In this document: positions 7,587 through 15,770 of the stretch, in pieces | Position numbering within the stretch: position 1 is the first letter of the stretch | Layout of the letters: each line of letters begins with the position of its first letter | NCBI GenBank assembly: GCA_020442225.1 | Contig: JAGRKR010000223.1 | Span: 282-19,447, forward strand | DNA from: Hyphomicrobiaceae bacterium | GTDB taxonomy: Bacteria > Pseudomonadota > Alphaproteobacteria > Rhizobiales > Hyphomicrobiaceae | Reading direction: 5' to 3' | DNA: 19,166 nucleotides | Notes under the pieces: model-generated | Database searches by the model: none | Told to the model about the DNA's origin: nothing | Seen by the model: the letters and a program-made list of their open reading frames with translations, nothing else | Translations under genes and position numbers: made by a program

Positions 7587-8171
7587 TTGCGCCTGATTGC
7601 CCAGACCGCTCTGGTGCTCGTCCTGGCCGTCGCGCTGGGGCTGGGGTCGGCCATCTACATGATCGATCGCGGCAGCCGCCTGACGACAGAGCAACAAGGA
7701 CCGTGGCGGAGTTGGGCCAATGCAGGGCGGCCGGAGGCCGACTCCTACACGCGCGGCCATGCCATCCGGGCGGGCTGGCTGATGATGACCTCGCGGCTGG
7801 CCAGATACTACGAGGCGCGGACGGACAGCAGCGGCTCCGGATTGCGCACGGATTGCGACTACGTCGTCGAGGGTAGCGATCCCGGCGGCACCTGGTGGAG
7901 CCTCGCCGTCTTCGATCGCAAGGGGCACCTGCAGCGCAACGCTGCGGGCCGCTATGCCTTCAACAGCTCCTCCGTAATGCGCGAGCCATCGGGCAATTTC
8001 CAGATCACCATCGCGCGTGACGCGCGGCCAGGCAATTGGCTGCCCACGGGGCGGACCGGAGCTTTCCTGCTCCAGTTGACCGTGCTCGATCCCGTCGGCA
8101 CGGCCTCCGATCGCGCCAAGGCCGGTCGCAAGATCGAGTTGCCGAGAGTGCGAAGGACGACATGCCGATGA
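7587..8171 (+). CDS. DUF1214 domain protein, membrane-anchored
   Basis: A protein of 194 residues with a hydrophobic N-terminal segment at about 3-24, a signal anchor or uncleaved signal peptide, and an otherwise extracytoplasmic domain. The section from GHAIRAGWLMMTSRLARYYEARTD to the C-terminus matches the DUF1214 pattern, including the conserved C-D-Y near 89-91 and the GNWLPTG segment near 148-154. The start is TTG preceded by GAGGAGAG. It lies 31 bp after the penicillin-binding protein gene, and its stop overlaps the next start, so the three probably form one transcript. Function is unknown; in many bacteria DUF1214 is fused behind a DUF1254 domain, while here they are separate genes. 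Confidence 0.82.
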   Translation: MRLIAQTALVLVLAVALGLGSAIYMIDRGSRLTTEQQGPWRSWANAGRPEADSYTRGHAIRAGWLMMTSRLARYYEARTDSSGSGLRTDCDYVVEGSDPGGTWWSLAVFDRKGHLQRNAAGRYAFNSSSVMREPSGNFQITIARDARPGNWLPTGRTGAFLLQLTVLDPVGTASDRAKAGRKIELPRVRRTTCR

Positions 8172-8791
8172 AGCGGCGATTCCTGCGCCCCAGTCTCTAT
8201 TCGCTCGTGGTGGCCCTGCTGCTGGCAGCGCTGGTGCACGTCGCGGCCGTTCTCGGGCTGCCCCACCTCGTGCGCGAAAGTCCTGTGAGGCGGCTGGCCG
8301 TGGCTCTCCCGGTCAATGCGATGCAGATCCTGCCCCCTTTGACACCGGACACGCAGCCCCTGCCGTTCCTGTCGCCGGACCTGCGCTACGCCATGTGTCA
8401 TTACGACCTCTCAAACGGACCCGTCGTGCTGGAGGTATCGCGCGCGACGCCGAGCTGGATCGTGGCGCTGTTTTCCGAGACGGGGGACAATTTCTATGCG
8501 GCAACGGCTGCCGGTTTCAGCAAGGGGGGGGTGCGGCTGCTGCTGGTGCGCGCGGGTGAGCGGCTGTCGAATAGCTTCTTCGCCGATACGCGACTGGCGG
8601 ATCGGGCCGCGCAGGTCACGGTTCCCGCTGCCCGGGGCCTGATCGTGATCGCGGCGCCGATCGAAGGGCAGGCTTTCGATCCGGGGATCGAGGGTGCGAT
8701 GCAGTCCGCGCGGTGCCAGTCCATCGGCCGGCAGCGTCCGGTCTCCCGGGCGAACCCGGTGGCGCCGCCACTGGTCGGACAAGGCAGGTAG
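8162..8791 (+). CDS. DUF1254 domain protein, membrane-anchored
   Basis: A protein of 209 residues with a basic start (MPMKRRF) and one hydrophobic helix at about 15-37, followed by a domain that would face the periplasm. The stretch from DLRYAMCHYDLSNGPVVLEV through PSWIVALFSETGDNFYAA matches the DUF1254 pattern. Two ATG codons are possible: 8162, four bases after AAGGA, or 8168, which makes an ATGA overlap with the DUF1214 stop. A longer upstream extension in this frame is rejected because it overlaps the DUF1214 gene deeply and looks like shadow sequence. Function is unknown. The pairing with DUF1214 suggests the two products work together. Confidence 0.82.
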   Translation: MPMKRRFLRPSLYSLVVALLLAALVHVAAVLGLPHLVRESPVRRLAVALPVNAMQILPPLTPDTQPLPFLSPDLRYAMCHYDLSNGPVVLEVSRATPSWIVALFSETGDNFYAATAAGFSKGGVRLLLVRAGERLSNSFFADTRLADRAAQVTVPAARGLIVIAAPIEGQAFDPGIEGAMQSARCQSIGRQRPVSRANPVAPPLVGQGR

Positions 8792-8926
8792 CACACGCCG
8801 GCGCGTTGTCGACCACTCGCGGTCGGTTGGGGCGTGCCCTCTCAGTGGACAGCAGCGGAGCGCGCACATTACCCATCGCCCGTTCGGTTGCAAGCGGGGT
8901 TCGCATCTCAGGAAAGTCGCGACAGT

Positions 8927-8943
8927 GAGGCCTGCAAGGCCTC
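8927..8943 (-). terminator. Perfect 7-bp hairpin between convergent genes
   Basis: GAGGCCT (8927-8933) pairs with AGGCCTC (8937-8943) around a GCA loop. It lies 8 bases after the stop of the 63-residue gene on the minus strand and in the convergent gap with the DUF1254 gene. It lacks a T-run on either strand, so termination is only suggested. Confidence 0.35.
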
Positions 8944-8950
8944 TCGGGCT

Positions 8951-9142
8951 CTAGTCGACGAGTTCGAGGATGTCACGAGCGACGCAGGGATTTGCAACCG
9001 CAGCAGCGCCGTGGTCGTCGTGCCAGCGCTCGATGCGCACGCCCGGAAAAATGACGATTTCCGCGCTCCGTCTCCGGCGCCCGGACTTCTTGGCGGCTGG
9101 CGCAGACGTTGCGGGCCCATTGAATTTGAGGATCGTGGCCAT
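8951..9142 (-). CDS. Small conserved basic protein of unknown function (63 aa)
   Basis: The product begins MATILKFNGP, has an alanine- and arginine-rich linker (residues 11-25, ending KKSGRRRRS), then a compact segment EIVIFPGVRIERWHDDHG that looks like a two-strand core. I do not recognise a named domain; similar short proteins seem common in Hyphomicrobiales, from memory. The ATG has GGGGA upstream on the minus strand. A longer form starting about 29 codons earlier is possible but less likely. A CtrA box lies 107-121 bp upstream and a GATTC methylation site 17-21 bp upstream, which suggests cell-cycle control. Confidence 0.7.
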   Translation of the reverse strand: MATILKFNGPATSAPAAKKSGRRRRSAEIVIFPGVRIERWHDDHGAAAVANPCVARDILELVD

Positions 9143-9248
9143 GGATATTCCCCGAGGCGATTCCAGTAGAAGCCCGGTGTCCTCCGACGGCCGGGCACGT
9201 CCACGCAGACATGGCGACGCAACAGCCACGAGTTGGGCACGGCGGATC

Positions 9249-9263
9249 TTAACAAGAGGTTAA
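9249..9263. promoter_or_regulatory. Full-length CtrA-type box, TTAA-N7-TTAA
   Basis: TTAA at 9249-9252 and TTAA at 9260-9263 are separated by exactly 7 bases, the consensus spacing for the alphaproteobacterial cell-cycle regulator CtrA. The site also forms an inverted repeat TTAAC/GTTAA. It lies in the 153-bp gap upstream of the 63-residue gene, where the surrounding DNA is GC-rich, so chance is less likely. Confidence 0.55.
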
Positions 9264-9295
9264 TTTGAGGGTGGTCGGAGGTTGCGGGGGCGCGG

Positions 9296-9643
9296 CTAGT
9301 TGCCCGTCAGCCACTCGTCGAGGAGGTGGCGGCCGTGGCGGTCCTCGACCTCAAGGACCCAGATGTCCCCGTCGAACTCCGCCTGCCGCGAGAGATACGC
9401 GTCCGCCTCCGGTTCCGCGACTGCGTCCGGGCCGAGGCAGGGGGACCAGCGGCGGTCGGTCTGCTCGCTGTCGAGGCTCGGCAGCGCCGGGCCGTAGAGG
9501 CGGACGTTGCCGTCCAGCAGGTTGACCTTGATGTAGATGGCGCCGGCGACATCGTCGCCGCGGCGGGCCACCGTCACGGGCAGGCCATGACTGCTGCACT
9601 TCCAGATATAGGCCTGGATCCAGATGCCGGATCTGAGGCGCAT
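9296..9643 (-). CDS. DUF1491 family protein
   Basis: A protein of 115 residues starting MRLRSGIWIQAYIWKC. The pattern of a small alpha/beta fold with SxIWIQAY near 5-12, GAIYIKVNLLDG at 34-45, a central LYGPALPS at 49-56 and an acidic DGDIWVLEVEDR at 91-102 matches DUF1491, a family seen mainly in Alphaproteobacteria. No catalytic motif is evident and the function is unknown. The ATG at 9643 is preceded by GAGGA on the minus strand. A much longer frame reaching 10183 exists but runs antisense to sufE, so I reject that extension. It diverges from sufE. Confidence 0.88.
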   Translation of the reverse strand: MRLRSGIWIQAYIWKCSSHGLPVTVARRGDDVAGAIYIKVNLLDGNVRLYGPALPSLDSEQTDRRWSPCLGPDAVAEPEADAYLSRQAEFDGDIWVLEVEDRHGRHLLDEWLTGN

Positions 9644-9820
9644 CGGATCTCCTCGTGTTGGACTGGGGACGGCTCGCGCGCCGGCGAGGGGTCGCGCAAA
9701 GGCGGTGCGGGATGATGCATCGCCGAGGGGACCAAGGGAATGCCTTGATGTTGCCGGCGAACTACCGATATGCATGGTCTCACGCAAGAGCAGGATGAGG
9801 CAAGGGAGGCTGGCGCGCGC

Positions 9821-10249
9821 GTGGCCCTGGAGCTTGACACGATACAATCGGATTTCGCGGTTCTCGACGAATGGGAGGACCGCTATCGCTATGTCATCGA
9901 GCTCGGCCGCATGCTCGAACCGCTGCCGGAAGCAGCGAGGGTCGACGCCAACAAGGTGCGCGGCTGCGCGAGCCAGGTCTGGCTCGTCACGACGATGGAC
10001 GGTGGAGGCAAGGGGGCTGAGCCGGTGATGCGCTTCACCGGCGACAGCGATGCGCTTATCGTGCGCGGCCTCATCGCCATACTCTTCGCCATCTATCAGG
10101 GGCGGACGCCGAGCGAGGCGCTGGCCATCGATCCCGAGGCGATCCTCGCGGGGTTGGGACTGAAGGATCATTTGACGCCGCAACGCTCGAACGGGCTCGC
10201 GGCGATGCTGGCGCGGATACAGGCGGATGCGCGCGCCGCGCAGGGCTAG
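9821..10249 (+). CDS. sufE: SufE family cysteine desulfuration protein
   Basis: SufE accepts persulfide sulfur from the cysteine desulfurase SufS and passes it to the SUF scaffold for iron-sulfur cluster assembly in the cytosol. The protein is 142 residues from this start. IQSDFAVLDEWEDRYRYVIELGR (8-30) and the motif KVRGCASQVWL (45-55) with acceptor Cys49 are diagnostic; GLIAILFAIYQGRTP is the conserved helical region. The GTG start at 9821 is preferred because AAGGGAGG lies about 11 bases upstream and relatives begin near here. An in-frame ATG at 9770 would add 17 residues but lacks a ribosome site. No other suf gene is present, so this is an isolated copy. Confidence 0.9.
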   Translation: MALELDTIQSDFAVLDEWEDRYRYVIELGRMLEPLPEAARVDANKVRGCASQVWLVTTMDGGGKGAEPVMRFTGDSDALIVRGLIAILFAIYQGRTPSEALAIDPEAILAGLGLKDHLTPQRSNGLAAMLARIQADARAAQG

Positions 10250-10344
10250 GGCCGCACGTCACCGCTGATTTCCAGCCCTGCGATCCTGGACCGGGGGCTC
10301 GAGGACTGCGCCGCCCCGTCGTGTCTGGCAGGGTCGGCTCGGCC

Positions 10345-11154
10345 CTAGAGACCGGGCCGGTAGTCGCTGGTCGCCCAGTGGCGCAGGCGCCGGGCAATAG
10401 GGGCCTCGGCGGTCTCCGGAGCGATATAGCCGTAATGGCGGGCGAGACTTGTCAGGGCGAGCAGCAGGACGACCTTGGCCGAGCGCAGCGGCCAGCCTTC
10501 GCTGCGCTCGGCCTGCTCGAGGCCCTTGAGGTGGCAACAGACGTCGATGAGGACGCCGGCAAGCTCGGGCCCGACCGAGGCGAGCGCGCGGCGGACGCGC
10601 TCCTGGGCGGCGAGGGCGGCGTCGCTGAACTCCACACCGCGCCCGGCGCTGCCGGCTCGGCCGCTACTGGACATCGGGGTTGCGCTCCAGCTCATGGTGA
10701 TCCGCGGCGTCATGCTGGCTCGCCAGAAGTCGGCACGCAGGCGCTCCCCGGCGTGGTACTGCGCCTCCGACAGGAGTGGCCGGCCATCCCGGCTCTTGTG
10801 CCGGCGCAGCCAGGTGAGCGGGCTCTCGGCAGGGTTCTGCTCGGGTTGCGGGGAGGGGGCCGCGGTCTTCGGCCGGCTGCGCTCGGCATTCCGGCGCGCG
10901 ACGATGCGCTTCAGCGCCTGGCGTCCCTTGCCGGCAAGCTGCCAACCCGTCTCGCCCGCCACCAGCCAGCCGGCCGCGGTGGCCGCGGCGAACACGCGCG
11001 ACGGCACTGCTGAAACGGCGGCGTTCAGTCCCTGGCGGGTGTCGATGAGAGCCAACCGGTCGGGCGTTGCGCCGGTGGCTCCTGTGCGCCGCAACGTCAT
11101 GCCTGGCCGGGCGAGGCGAAGGAGCAGGCGGGCGATATCGTCGGACGGATCCAT
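10345..11154 (-). CDS. DUF6456 domain protein, GafZ-like candidate GTA activator
   Basis: A protein of 269 residues. The N-terminal half (about 35-85) resembles a winged helix (PSRVFAAATAAGWLV to GWQLAGKGRQALKR). A proline-rich linker sits near 95-112. The C-terminal domain (about 180-245) contains ERVRRALASVGPELAGVLIDVCCHLKGLEQAE and WPLRSAKVVLLLALTSLARHYG, the DUF6456 signature. The ATG start has GAGG about 8 bases upstream. It lies 13 bp after the DnaA-like gene, so the two are very likely co-transcribed and may form one complex. In Caulobacter, GafY and GafZ activate the GTA operon and correspond to the two halves of Rhodobacter GafA. I infer this is the GafZ counterpart; identity needs an alignment. 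Confidence 0.75.
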   Translation of the reverse strand: MDPSDDIARLLLRLARPGMTLRRTGATGATPDRLALIDTRQGLNAAVSAVPSRVFAAATAAGWLVAGETGWQLAGKGRQALKRIVARRNAERSRPKTAAPSPQPEQNPAESPLTWLRRHKSRDGRPLLSEAQYHAGERLRADFWRASMTPRITMSWSATPMSSSGRAGSAGRGVEFSDAALAAQERVRRALASVGPELAGVLIDVCCHLKGLEQAERSEGWPLRSAKVVLLLALTSLARHYGYIAPETAEAPIARRLRHWATSDYRPGL

Positions 11155-11167
11155 GCGGCTGACCTCG

Positions 11168-11620
11168 TCATGCGTGGGCGATGCGTGTCGTCTGATCGGT
11201 CCCGGTGCGGGCGCGAACGGCAGCGCGCACCACGCACTCCAGGAACTCCAGGCTGGCGTCGAGCCCGGCATCGTCACGCCGATCCTCGACGATCATGCAG
11301 GCGTGCGCCACCGTGGTCCGGTCGCGGCGGAAGAGGCGGCCGACCTCGGTAAGCGTGAGGCCGCCCCCGACGTGTGCAAGATACATCGCCACCTGTCGGG
11401 CGAAGGCGACGTCGGCGCGGCCCCGGGTCGGCGCCTGCAGGTCGTCGACCTTGACGGCGAACACCCGCGAGACGGCGTTCTCGATGATCGGGAGGAGCGG
11501 ATCGAGCAGCGCCGGTGCGAGGGCGATGCAATTGGGAAAGGCAATCGAGCGTGCCTTCGTCCAGGGAAGCGGGCTTGGACGCGTATGTGAGTGAGTGCTC
11601 GTAACCGGGTGCTCTGGCAT
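11168..11620 (-). CDS. DnaA domain IV-like DNA-binding protein, GafY-like candidate GTA activator
   Basis: A protein of 150 residues with no AAA+ ATPase, so it is not DnaA itself. Residues about 45-112 match the DnaA C-terminal helix-turn-helix: ARQVAMYLAHVGGGLTLTEVGRLF, then the signature-like RRDRTTVAHAC at 98-108. This is the motif by which DnaA reads its box. The first 25 residues are Ser/Thr/Pro-rich and probably disordered. The ATG at 11620 has no clear ribosome site. The gene is the first of a two-gene minus-strand unit with the DUF6456 gene. A short DnaA-like protein followed by a DUF6456 protein matches my recollection of the Caulobacter GTA activators GafY and GafZ. Some other regulatory role is possible. 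Confidence 0.75.
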   Translation of the reverse strand: MPEHPVTSTHSHTRPSPLPWTKARSIAFPNCIALAPALLDPLLPIIENAVSRVFAVKVDDLQAPTRGRADVAFARQVAMYLAHVGGGLTLTEVGRLFRRDRTTVAHACMIVEDRRDDAGLDASLEFLECVVRAAVRARTGTDQTTRIAHA

Positions 11621-11826
11621 GGTTCTGAATACTGCAACGGGAATTACAAATTTAAGTTGCTGACCATTGTTATACTCGATTGACGGAGAACGGGGATAAG
11701 CGGATGCGGTCGCCGCGGAAGTTACCTTAATCGGTGCGGGACCTGAGTGACCGCGGCGAGGGGCGCGGCGGCGAAGAAATCCCCGTACTGGGGCGTCGTG
11801 GCAGCCTCCGCGCGAGGAGGTGCCGC
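11621..11826. promoter_or_regulatory. Divergent intergenic region of the regulator pair
   Basis: This 206-bp spacer separates the DnaA-like gene (minus) from a small conserved gene (plus). Its first 60 bases are AT-rich and contain TATACT at 11671-11676 on the plus strand, a possible -10 box, but I find no convincing -35 element for it. Promoters for one or both genes probably lie here. Confidence 0.35.
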
Positions 11827-12297
11827 ATGACCAACACTCCCGCGCCGCGCTCAGAGCGCGCCATGCAACAGCCGCCGCGCGTGGCGGGCTACGACCGCAG
11901 GCGCGACCTGCCGCGTCTCATCCCGCTCTGGCCACACGAAATTGCCGACGACACCCCGCAGGGTCGCGCAAGGCTCATCGCGCGGCTGCGGACGGCGCTC
12001 AGGGCCGAGCGCCGCCGGGGGCTCGCCGGGGATTGGACCTATGACCTCGCCCGCCATCGCAACCTGCTGCGCGCTTATCGCGTGGAGGTGGCGGCGGCAG
12101 GCGGCGGGGATGTCGTGCCGGGCGAGGGACCGTCAACGCCCGCCTCCGCCAGCGGCGGCACGAACGGCGCTCACGTGCCGCAGAAGGTCTGGCGCACGAC
12201 CTCCTCGGGGCGTGGCGGCTGGGCGAAAAGGCTGTCGGCCGGCACGTCGTCGAAAGGCGTTGCAAGGGCGTCCACGAGGGCGTGGAAGGGGGCGTAG
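11827..12297 (+). CDS. Conserved hypothetical protein with extended C-terminus
   Basis: The predicted product is 156 residues. Residues 13-90 ([38 protein letters not shown] through [20 protein letters not shown]) form a compact, arginine-rich, mainly helical region of the kind seen in small conserved alphaproteobacterial proteins. I do not know its function. The ATG at 11827 follows an excellent GAGGAGG six bases upstream, which decides the start. The last 65 residues are low-complexity, and the final 127 bases are antisense to the selO 3' end, so the tail may be a lost-stop extension and not a functional domain. Confidence 0.65.
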   Translation: MTNTPAPRSERAMQQPPRVAGYDRRRDLPRLIPLWPHEIADDTPQGRARLIARLRTALRAERRRGLAGDWTYDLARHRNLLRAYRVEVAAAGGGDVVPGEGPSTPASASGGTNGAHVPQKVWRTTSSGRGGWAKRLSAGTSSKGVARASTRAWKGA

Positions 12298-13667
12298 TCG
12301 CCACGGCCGACGGCGGCGGCGATGGCCGCCTCGATGAGGTGGTTGCGCGGAATGATGGCCGGATTGGCGCGCGCCATCAGGTTTCGCCGCGCGATAGGGT
12401 CGGCGGGCTCCATGGCAAGCCGCAGGCGCCAGCGGGCGAGCCAGGCGTCGAGGGCGTCGCCATCCGTCAAGTGGCTGCGCAATGCGGCCTCGCCCGCAAC
12501 GTCCTCGGCAGCGGCGCGCAGCCCCCGGAAGGTCAGCGTGAAATCGGCGCGGGCCTCCGTCATGAGCTTCAACAGGTCATGGAGAAGGGCCATGTCGTCC
12601 TGCCGCGGCGCGGTGAGACCGAGCTTGGCGGCGAAGACCTCGGCGAATGCCGCCTCGTAGCGGGGCGGAAAGCCGTCGATGGCCGCCTGCGCCTCGGCCA
12701 GCGCCGTGTCGGTGTCGGCGGCCAGGAGCGGCAGCAGCGTCTCCGCGAGGCGGGCGAGGTTCCACTGGGCGATGACCGGCTGGTTGGCATAGGCGTAGCG
12801 GCCGGTCTGGTCGATGGAGCTGAAAACGGTCGACGGGTGATAGGCGTCCATGAAGGCGCAGGGGCCGTAGTCGATCGTCTCCCCGGCGATGGAGGTGTTG
12901 TCGGTATTCATGACGCCGTGGATGAAGCCGATGCCCATCCAGCGGGCGACGAGGGCGGCCTGTCGGCCAATGACGGCATCGAGAAACGCGCGTATGGGGT
13001 TGGGCGCGGCGGCGGCCTCGGGATAATGGCGGGCGATGACGTGCTCGGCGAGCAGGCGGATGGCCTCGATGTCCTGGCGGACAGCGAAATACTGGAAGGT
13101 GCCGACGCGGATGTGACTGGCGGCGATGCGCGTCAGCACGGCGCCCGGAAGCGCACTCTCGCGCAGCACCTGCTCTCCCGTGGTGACGGCGGCGAGCGAG
13201 CGTGTGGTCGGCAGGCCAAGAGCCGCCATGGCCTCGCTGACGATATACTCGCGCAGCACCGGCCCAAGCGCGGCGCGTCCGTCGCCACGTCGCGAGAAGG
13301 GTGTGGGGCCGGAGCCCTTGAGCTGGATGTCGCGGCGCCGGCCCGCGCTGTCGATCACCTCGCCGAGCAGAATGGCGCGGCCGTCGCCGAGTTGAGGCGT
13401 AAAGCCGCCGAACTGGTGGCCGGCGTAGGCCTGGGCGAGCGGAATGCTCCCCTCTGCGAGGCGATTGCCGGCGAGCACGGCGACGCCCTCGGGGCTCGCC
13501 AGCACCGCCGGGTCGAGGCCGAGCTCGCGGGCGAGGCTCTCGTTGAGCCTGACCAAGGCGGGCGCGCGCACCGGCGTCGGCGCGAGGCGCGCGAAGAAGC
13601 GCTCCGGCAGCCGCGCATAGCTATTGTCGAAGGCGAAGAACGTCCGGGCCGCGGGCTCGATGGTCAT
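12171..13667 (-). CDS. selO: Protein adenylyltransferase SelO
   Basis: SelO (YdiU) is a pseudokinase-fold enzyme that transfers AMP from ATP to Ser, Thr or Tyr of target proteins. The protein is 498 residues, near the usual family length of about 480. Recognisable motifs are [18 protein letters not shown] at 81-97, [20 protein letters not shown] at 112-131 (Lys117), and [23 protein letters not shown] at 250-272, which includes catalytic-loop Asn257 and the metal-site Asp267. Cys270 and the near-terminal Cys496 match the positions of the redox-regulating pair known in the E. coli protein. There is no sign of selenocysteine. The ATG at 13667 follows GAGGA; a longer upstream frame is a shadow. 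It converges on the hypothetical gene with a 127-bp overlap. Confidence 0.95.
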   Translation of the reverse strand: MTIEPAARTFFAFDNSYARLPERFFARLAPTPVRAPALVRLNESLARELGLDPAVLASPEGVAVLAGNRLAEGSIPLAQAYAGHQFGGFTPQLGDGRAILLGEVIDSAGRRRDIQLKGSGPTPFSRRGDGRAALGPVLREYIVSEAMAALGLPTTRSLAAVTTGEQVLRESALPGAVLTRIAASHIRVGTFQYFAVRQDIEAIRLLAEHVIARHYPEAAAAPNPIRAFLDAVIGRQAALVARWMGIGFIHGVMNTDNTSIAGETIDYGPCAFMDAYHPSTVFSSIDQTGRYAYANQPVIAQWNLARLAETLLPLLAADTDTALAEAQAAIDGFPPRYEAAFAEVFAAKLGLTAPRQDDMALLHDLLKLMTEARADFTLTFRGLRAAAEDVAGEAALRSHLTDGDALDAWLARWRLRLAMEPADPIARRNLMARANPAIIPRNHLIEAAIAAAVGRGDYAPFHALVDALATPFDDVPADSLFAQPPRPEEVVRQTFCGT

Positions 13668-13753
13668 GGCTGATCCTCGCTCGGGGCGCGCCGCGCCGGC
13701 CGCCCACTGTCCTCGATATGGCACGCGACCGCTCGAAGGCAAGAGGGGCGGGG

Positions 13754-15490
13754 CTAGAGGGGACCTGCGACCTCCGCTTCCTCCCGGTCGCGGCGCACGT
13801 CGATGATCTGGCGGGCGGCGTCCACCGGCACGCCGACGCCGGTCAGCACGCGTTCGACCAGTTGCAGGCTCGCCTCTGTCGTTTCCGGAACGACGCTGGT
13901 GGCGCCGAGTGCGATGAGCCGGCGGGCGTGGCCGGGATCGCGGGCGCGCGCGACGATGGCCAGCGCCGGCCACTGGCGCCGCGCGGCGGCGACGACGCGT
14001 TCGGCCGCCTGCGGACTGTCCATGGTCACGACCAGAGCCGCGGCGCGGCCCGCACCGAGCTTTTCCAGCATGTCAGGATGGCTGGCGTCGCCGAAAAACG
14101 TGCAGGCGCGCTGCTCGCGGAAGCGCGCGACGAGGCGCATGTCGTTGTCGAGTGCGACGTGGAGGAGCCCATGCCCGTCGAGCACGGAGCCGAGCAGTTG
14201 CCCGACGCGGCCGTAGCCCGCGACGATGACGTGCCCGGAAAGATCGCCTGGCAGGCCGGCGTTGAGGGTGTCGCCCGGCGATTCCGCCGTCTCGAGCCGG
14301 CTGCCGAGCCGGCGGGCGAGCGTTGCCAGCAGCGGAGTCGCCAGCATGGAAAGGCCCGTGACCACCAGCATGAACTGGCTGGTTCTCGTCGGCAGGATGG
14401 CGAGGGAGTGGGCGAGGCCGACGATGAGGAAGGCGAATTCGCCGCCCTGGGCGAGCAGCAGAGCCGACTCGGCCGCCACCGAGCGCGGCTCGCCGAACAG
14501 CCGCGTCAGCGCGTAGAGGATGGCGCCCTTGACGAGGACGAGCCCGGCCACGGAGGCGGCGATCCAGAACGGTTCGCGGACGACCTCAGTGATGTCGAGC
14601 CCCATGCCGACCGACACGAAGAACAGGCCGAGCAGCAGCCCCTTGAACGGCTCGATGTCGACTTCGATGGCGTGGCGGTACTCCGTCTCGGCGAACAGCA
14701 GGCCGGCGAGGAAAGCGCCGAGGGCCATGGAGAGCCCGATCTGGCTGGTGCCGACGGCGGTGCCGATGATGACCAGCAACACGAGGGCCAGCAGCATCTC
14801 GCGGCTGGCGGTCTTGCCGACCATGCGGAACAGCGGGCGGATGACGAGGCGGCCAAGCAAAAGGATGGCGGCCACGGCCAAGGCTGCCTGTGTCATGGCC
14901 CACAGGAACGCCAGCACCGTCGAGCCGCCCTTCTGCGCGGCAAGTGCCGAGACCAGGAACAGAATGGGCAGCACGGCGAGATCCTGCATGAGCAGGATGG
15001 CGAAGCTGACGCGCCCCGTGGATGTGCCGAGGCGGCGGCTTTCCGAGAGGAGCTGCACGACGATGGCGGTGGAGGAGAGCGCGAAGCAGGCACCGAGCAC
15101 GATCACGGCAGCGAGCGTGTTGTCGAAACAGGCGGCGATGGCGCCGATCACGATGCCGGTGACGACCACCTGTGCGCCGCCGAGGCCGAACACCAGCCGG
15201 CGCATGGACCACAGCCGCGGCAGCGACAACTCCAGGCCGATCATGAACAGCAGGAACACGACGCCGAGCTCGGCCAGCGCGCGCACGCCCTCGACATCGC
15301 CGATGACGGCGTGGCGCAGCCAGGGCACCATCTCGGTGAAGCGGGCGAGGCCGTAGGGGCCGATGACGAGGCCGACCACGAGGAAGCCGAGCACGGGGCT
15401 CACCCTGAGCCGGCTGATGAGCGGCACGACGAGCCCGGCGGCTACCAGGAACACCAGCACCTGCTGCAGCTTCAGCGCCTCGATATGCAC
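13754..15490 (-). CDS. Kef-type CPA2 cation/proton antiporter with TrkA-N domain
   Basis: Membrane transporter of 578 residues from a GTG start at 15490, backed by GGAGGA six bases upstream. ATG codons at 15520/15523 lack a ribosome site. About 12 hydrophobic helices span residues 8-395, with [19 protein letters not shown] at 30-48 and the CPA2 core [10 protein letters not shown] at 166-175 (Asp170 in the ion site). [12 protein letters not shown] (344-355) is typical of KefB/KefC-like proteins. After residue 418 comes a Rossmann TrkA-N/RCK domain with GYGRVG at 425-430. Potassium efflux in exchange for protons, gated by nucleotide or glutathione adducts, is the family role. No KefF/KefG partner is adjacent, so the exact ion and gating are unknown. 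Confidence 0.92.
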   Translation of the reverse strand: MHIEALKLQQVLVFLVAAGLVVPLISRLRVSPVLGFLVVGLVIGPYGLARFTEMVPWLRHAVIGDVEGVRALAELGVVFLLFMIGLELSLPRLWSMRRLVFGLGGAQVVVTGIVIGAIAACFDNTLAAVIVLGACFALSSTAIVVQLLSESRRLGTSTGRVSFAILLMQDLAVLPILFLVSALAAQKGGSTVLAFLWAMTQAALAVAAILLLGRLVIRPLFRMVGKTASREMLLALVLLVIIGTAVGTSQIGLSMALGAFLAGLLFAETEYRHAIEVDIEPFKGLLLGLFFVSVGMGLDITEVVREPFWIAASVAGLVLVKGAILYALTRLFGEPRSVAAESALLLAQGGEFAFLIVGLAHSLAILPTRTSQFMLVVTGLSMLATPLLATLARRLGSRLETAESPGDTLNAGLPGDLSGHVIVAGYGRVGQLLGSVLDGHGLLHVALDNDMRLVARFREQRACTFFGDASHPDMLEKLGAGRAAALVVTMDSPQAAERVVAAARRQWPALAIVARARDPGHARRLIALGATSVVPETTEASLQLVERVLTGVGVPVDAARQIIDVRRDREEAEVAGPL

Positions 15491-15770
15491 GCCGGTCCTC
15501 CGCCTCTCGCGATTGCCCATCATGGGGCCGCGGCGGCAAAGGTCAACGCGGCGAAGGCGCTGGGCTGGGGATGGCGCCGGGTCGTGTGACAAGAGGGTTT
15601 GCGCCGGGGGCTGAGCGGCTGGCCCCGGCGGCGCGGCTGCGGAGCCTGTCGCGGACGCATGGAGCAAGGGACGCATTGAGCAAGGTACGCATGGAGCCGG
15701 AAGAGGCGGGCTGCAAGCGCGGCGGTTTGGTGGTAGGACAGGCGGTCCCTCGCCCTAGCGGAGCCCCGGC
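15491..15770. other. Divergent intergenic region, antiporter and MarC genes
   Basis: This 280-bp spacer should hold the promoters of both flanking genes. I see no gene, obvious -35/-10 pair, or strong repeat in it. Confidence 0.4.

Noticed and set aside
9644..10183. N-terminal extension of the DUF1491 frame
   Set aside because: It runs antisense through sufE, and a start with a ribosome site exists at 9643.
10340..10359. CGGCCC/GGGCCG stem at the end of the DUF6456 gene as a terminator
   Set aside because: Only 6 bp with an 8-base loop and no T-run; too weak in GC-rich DNA.
13718..15589. Long plus-strand frame (623 codons) antisense to the antiporter
   Set aside because: It is low-complexity and charge-rich, typical of the antisense frame of a GC-rich membrane protein gene, and the minus strand encodes clear CPA2 motifs.
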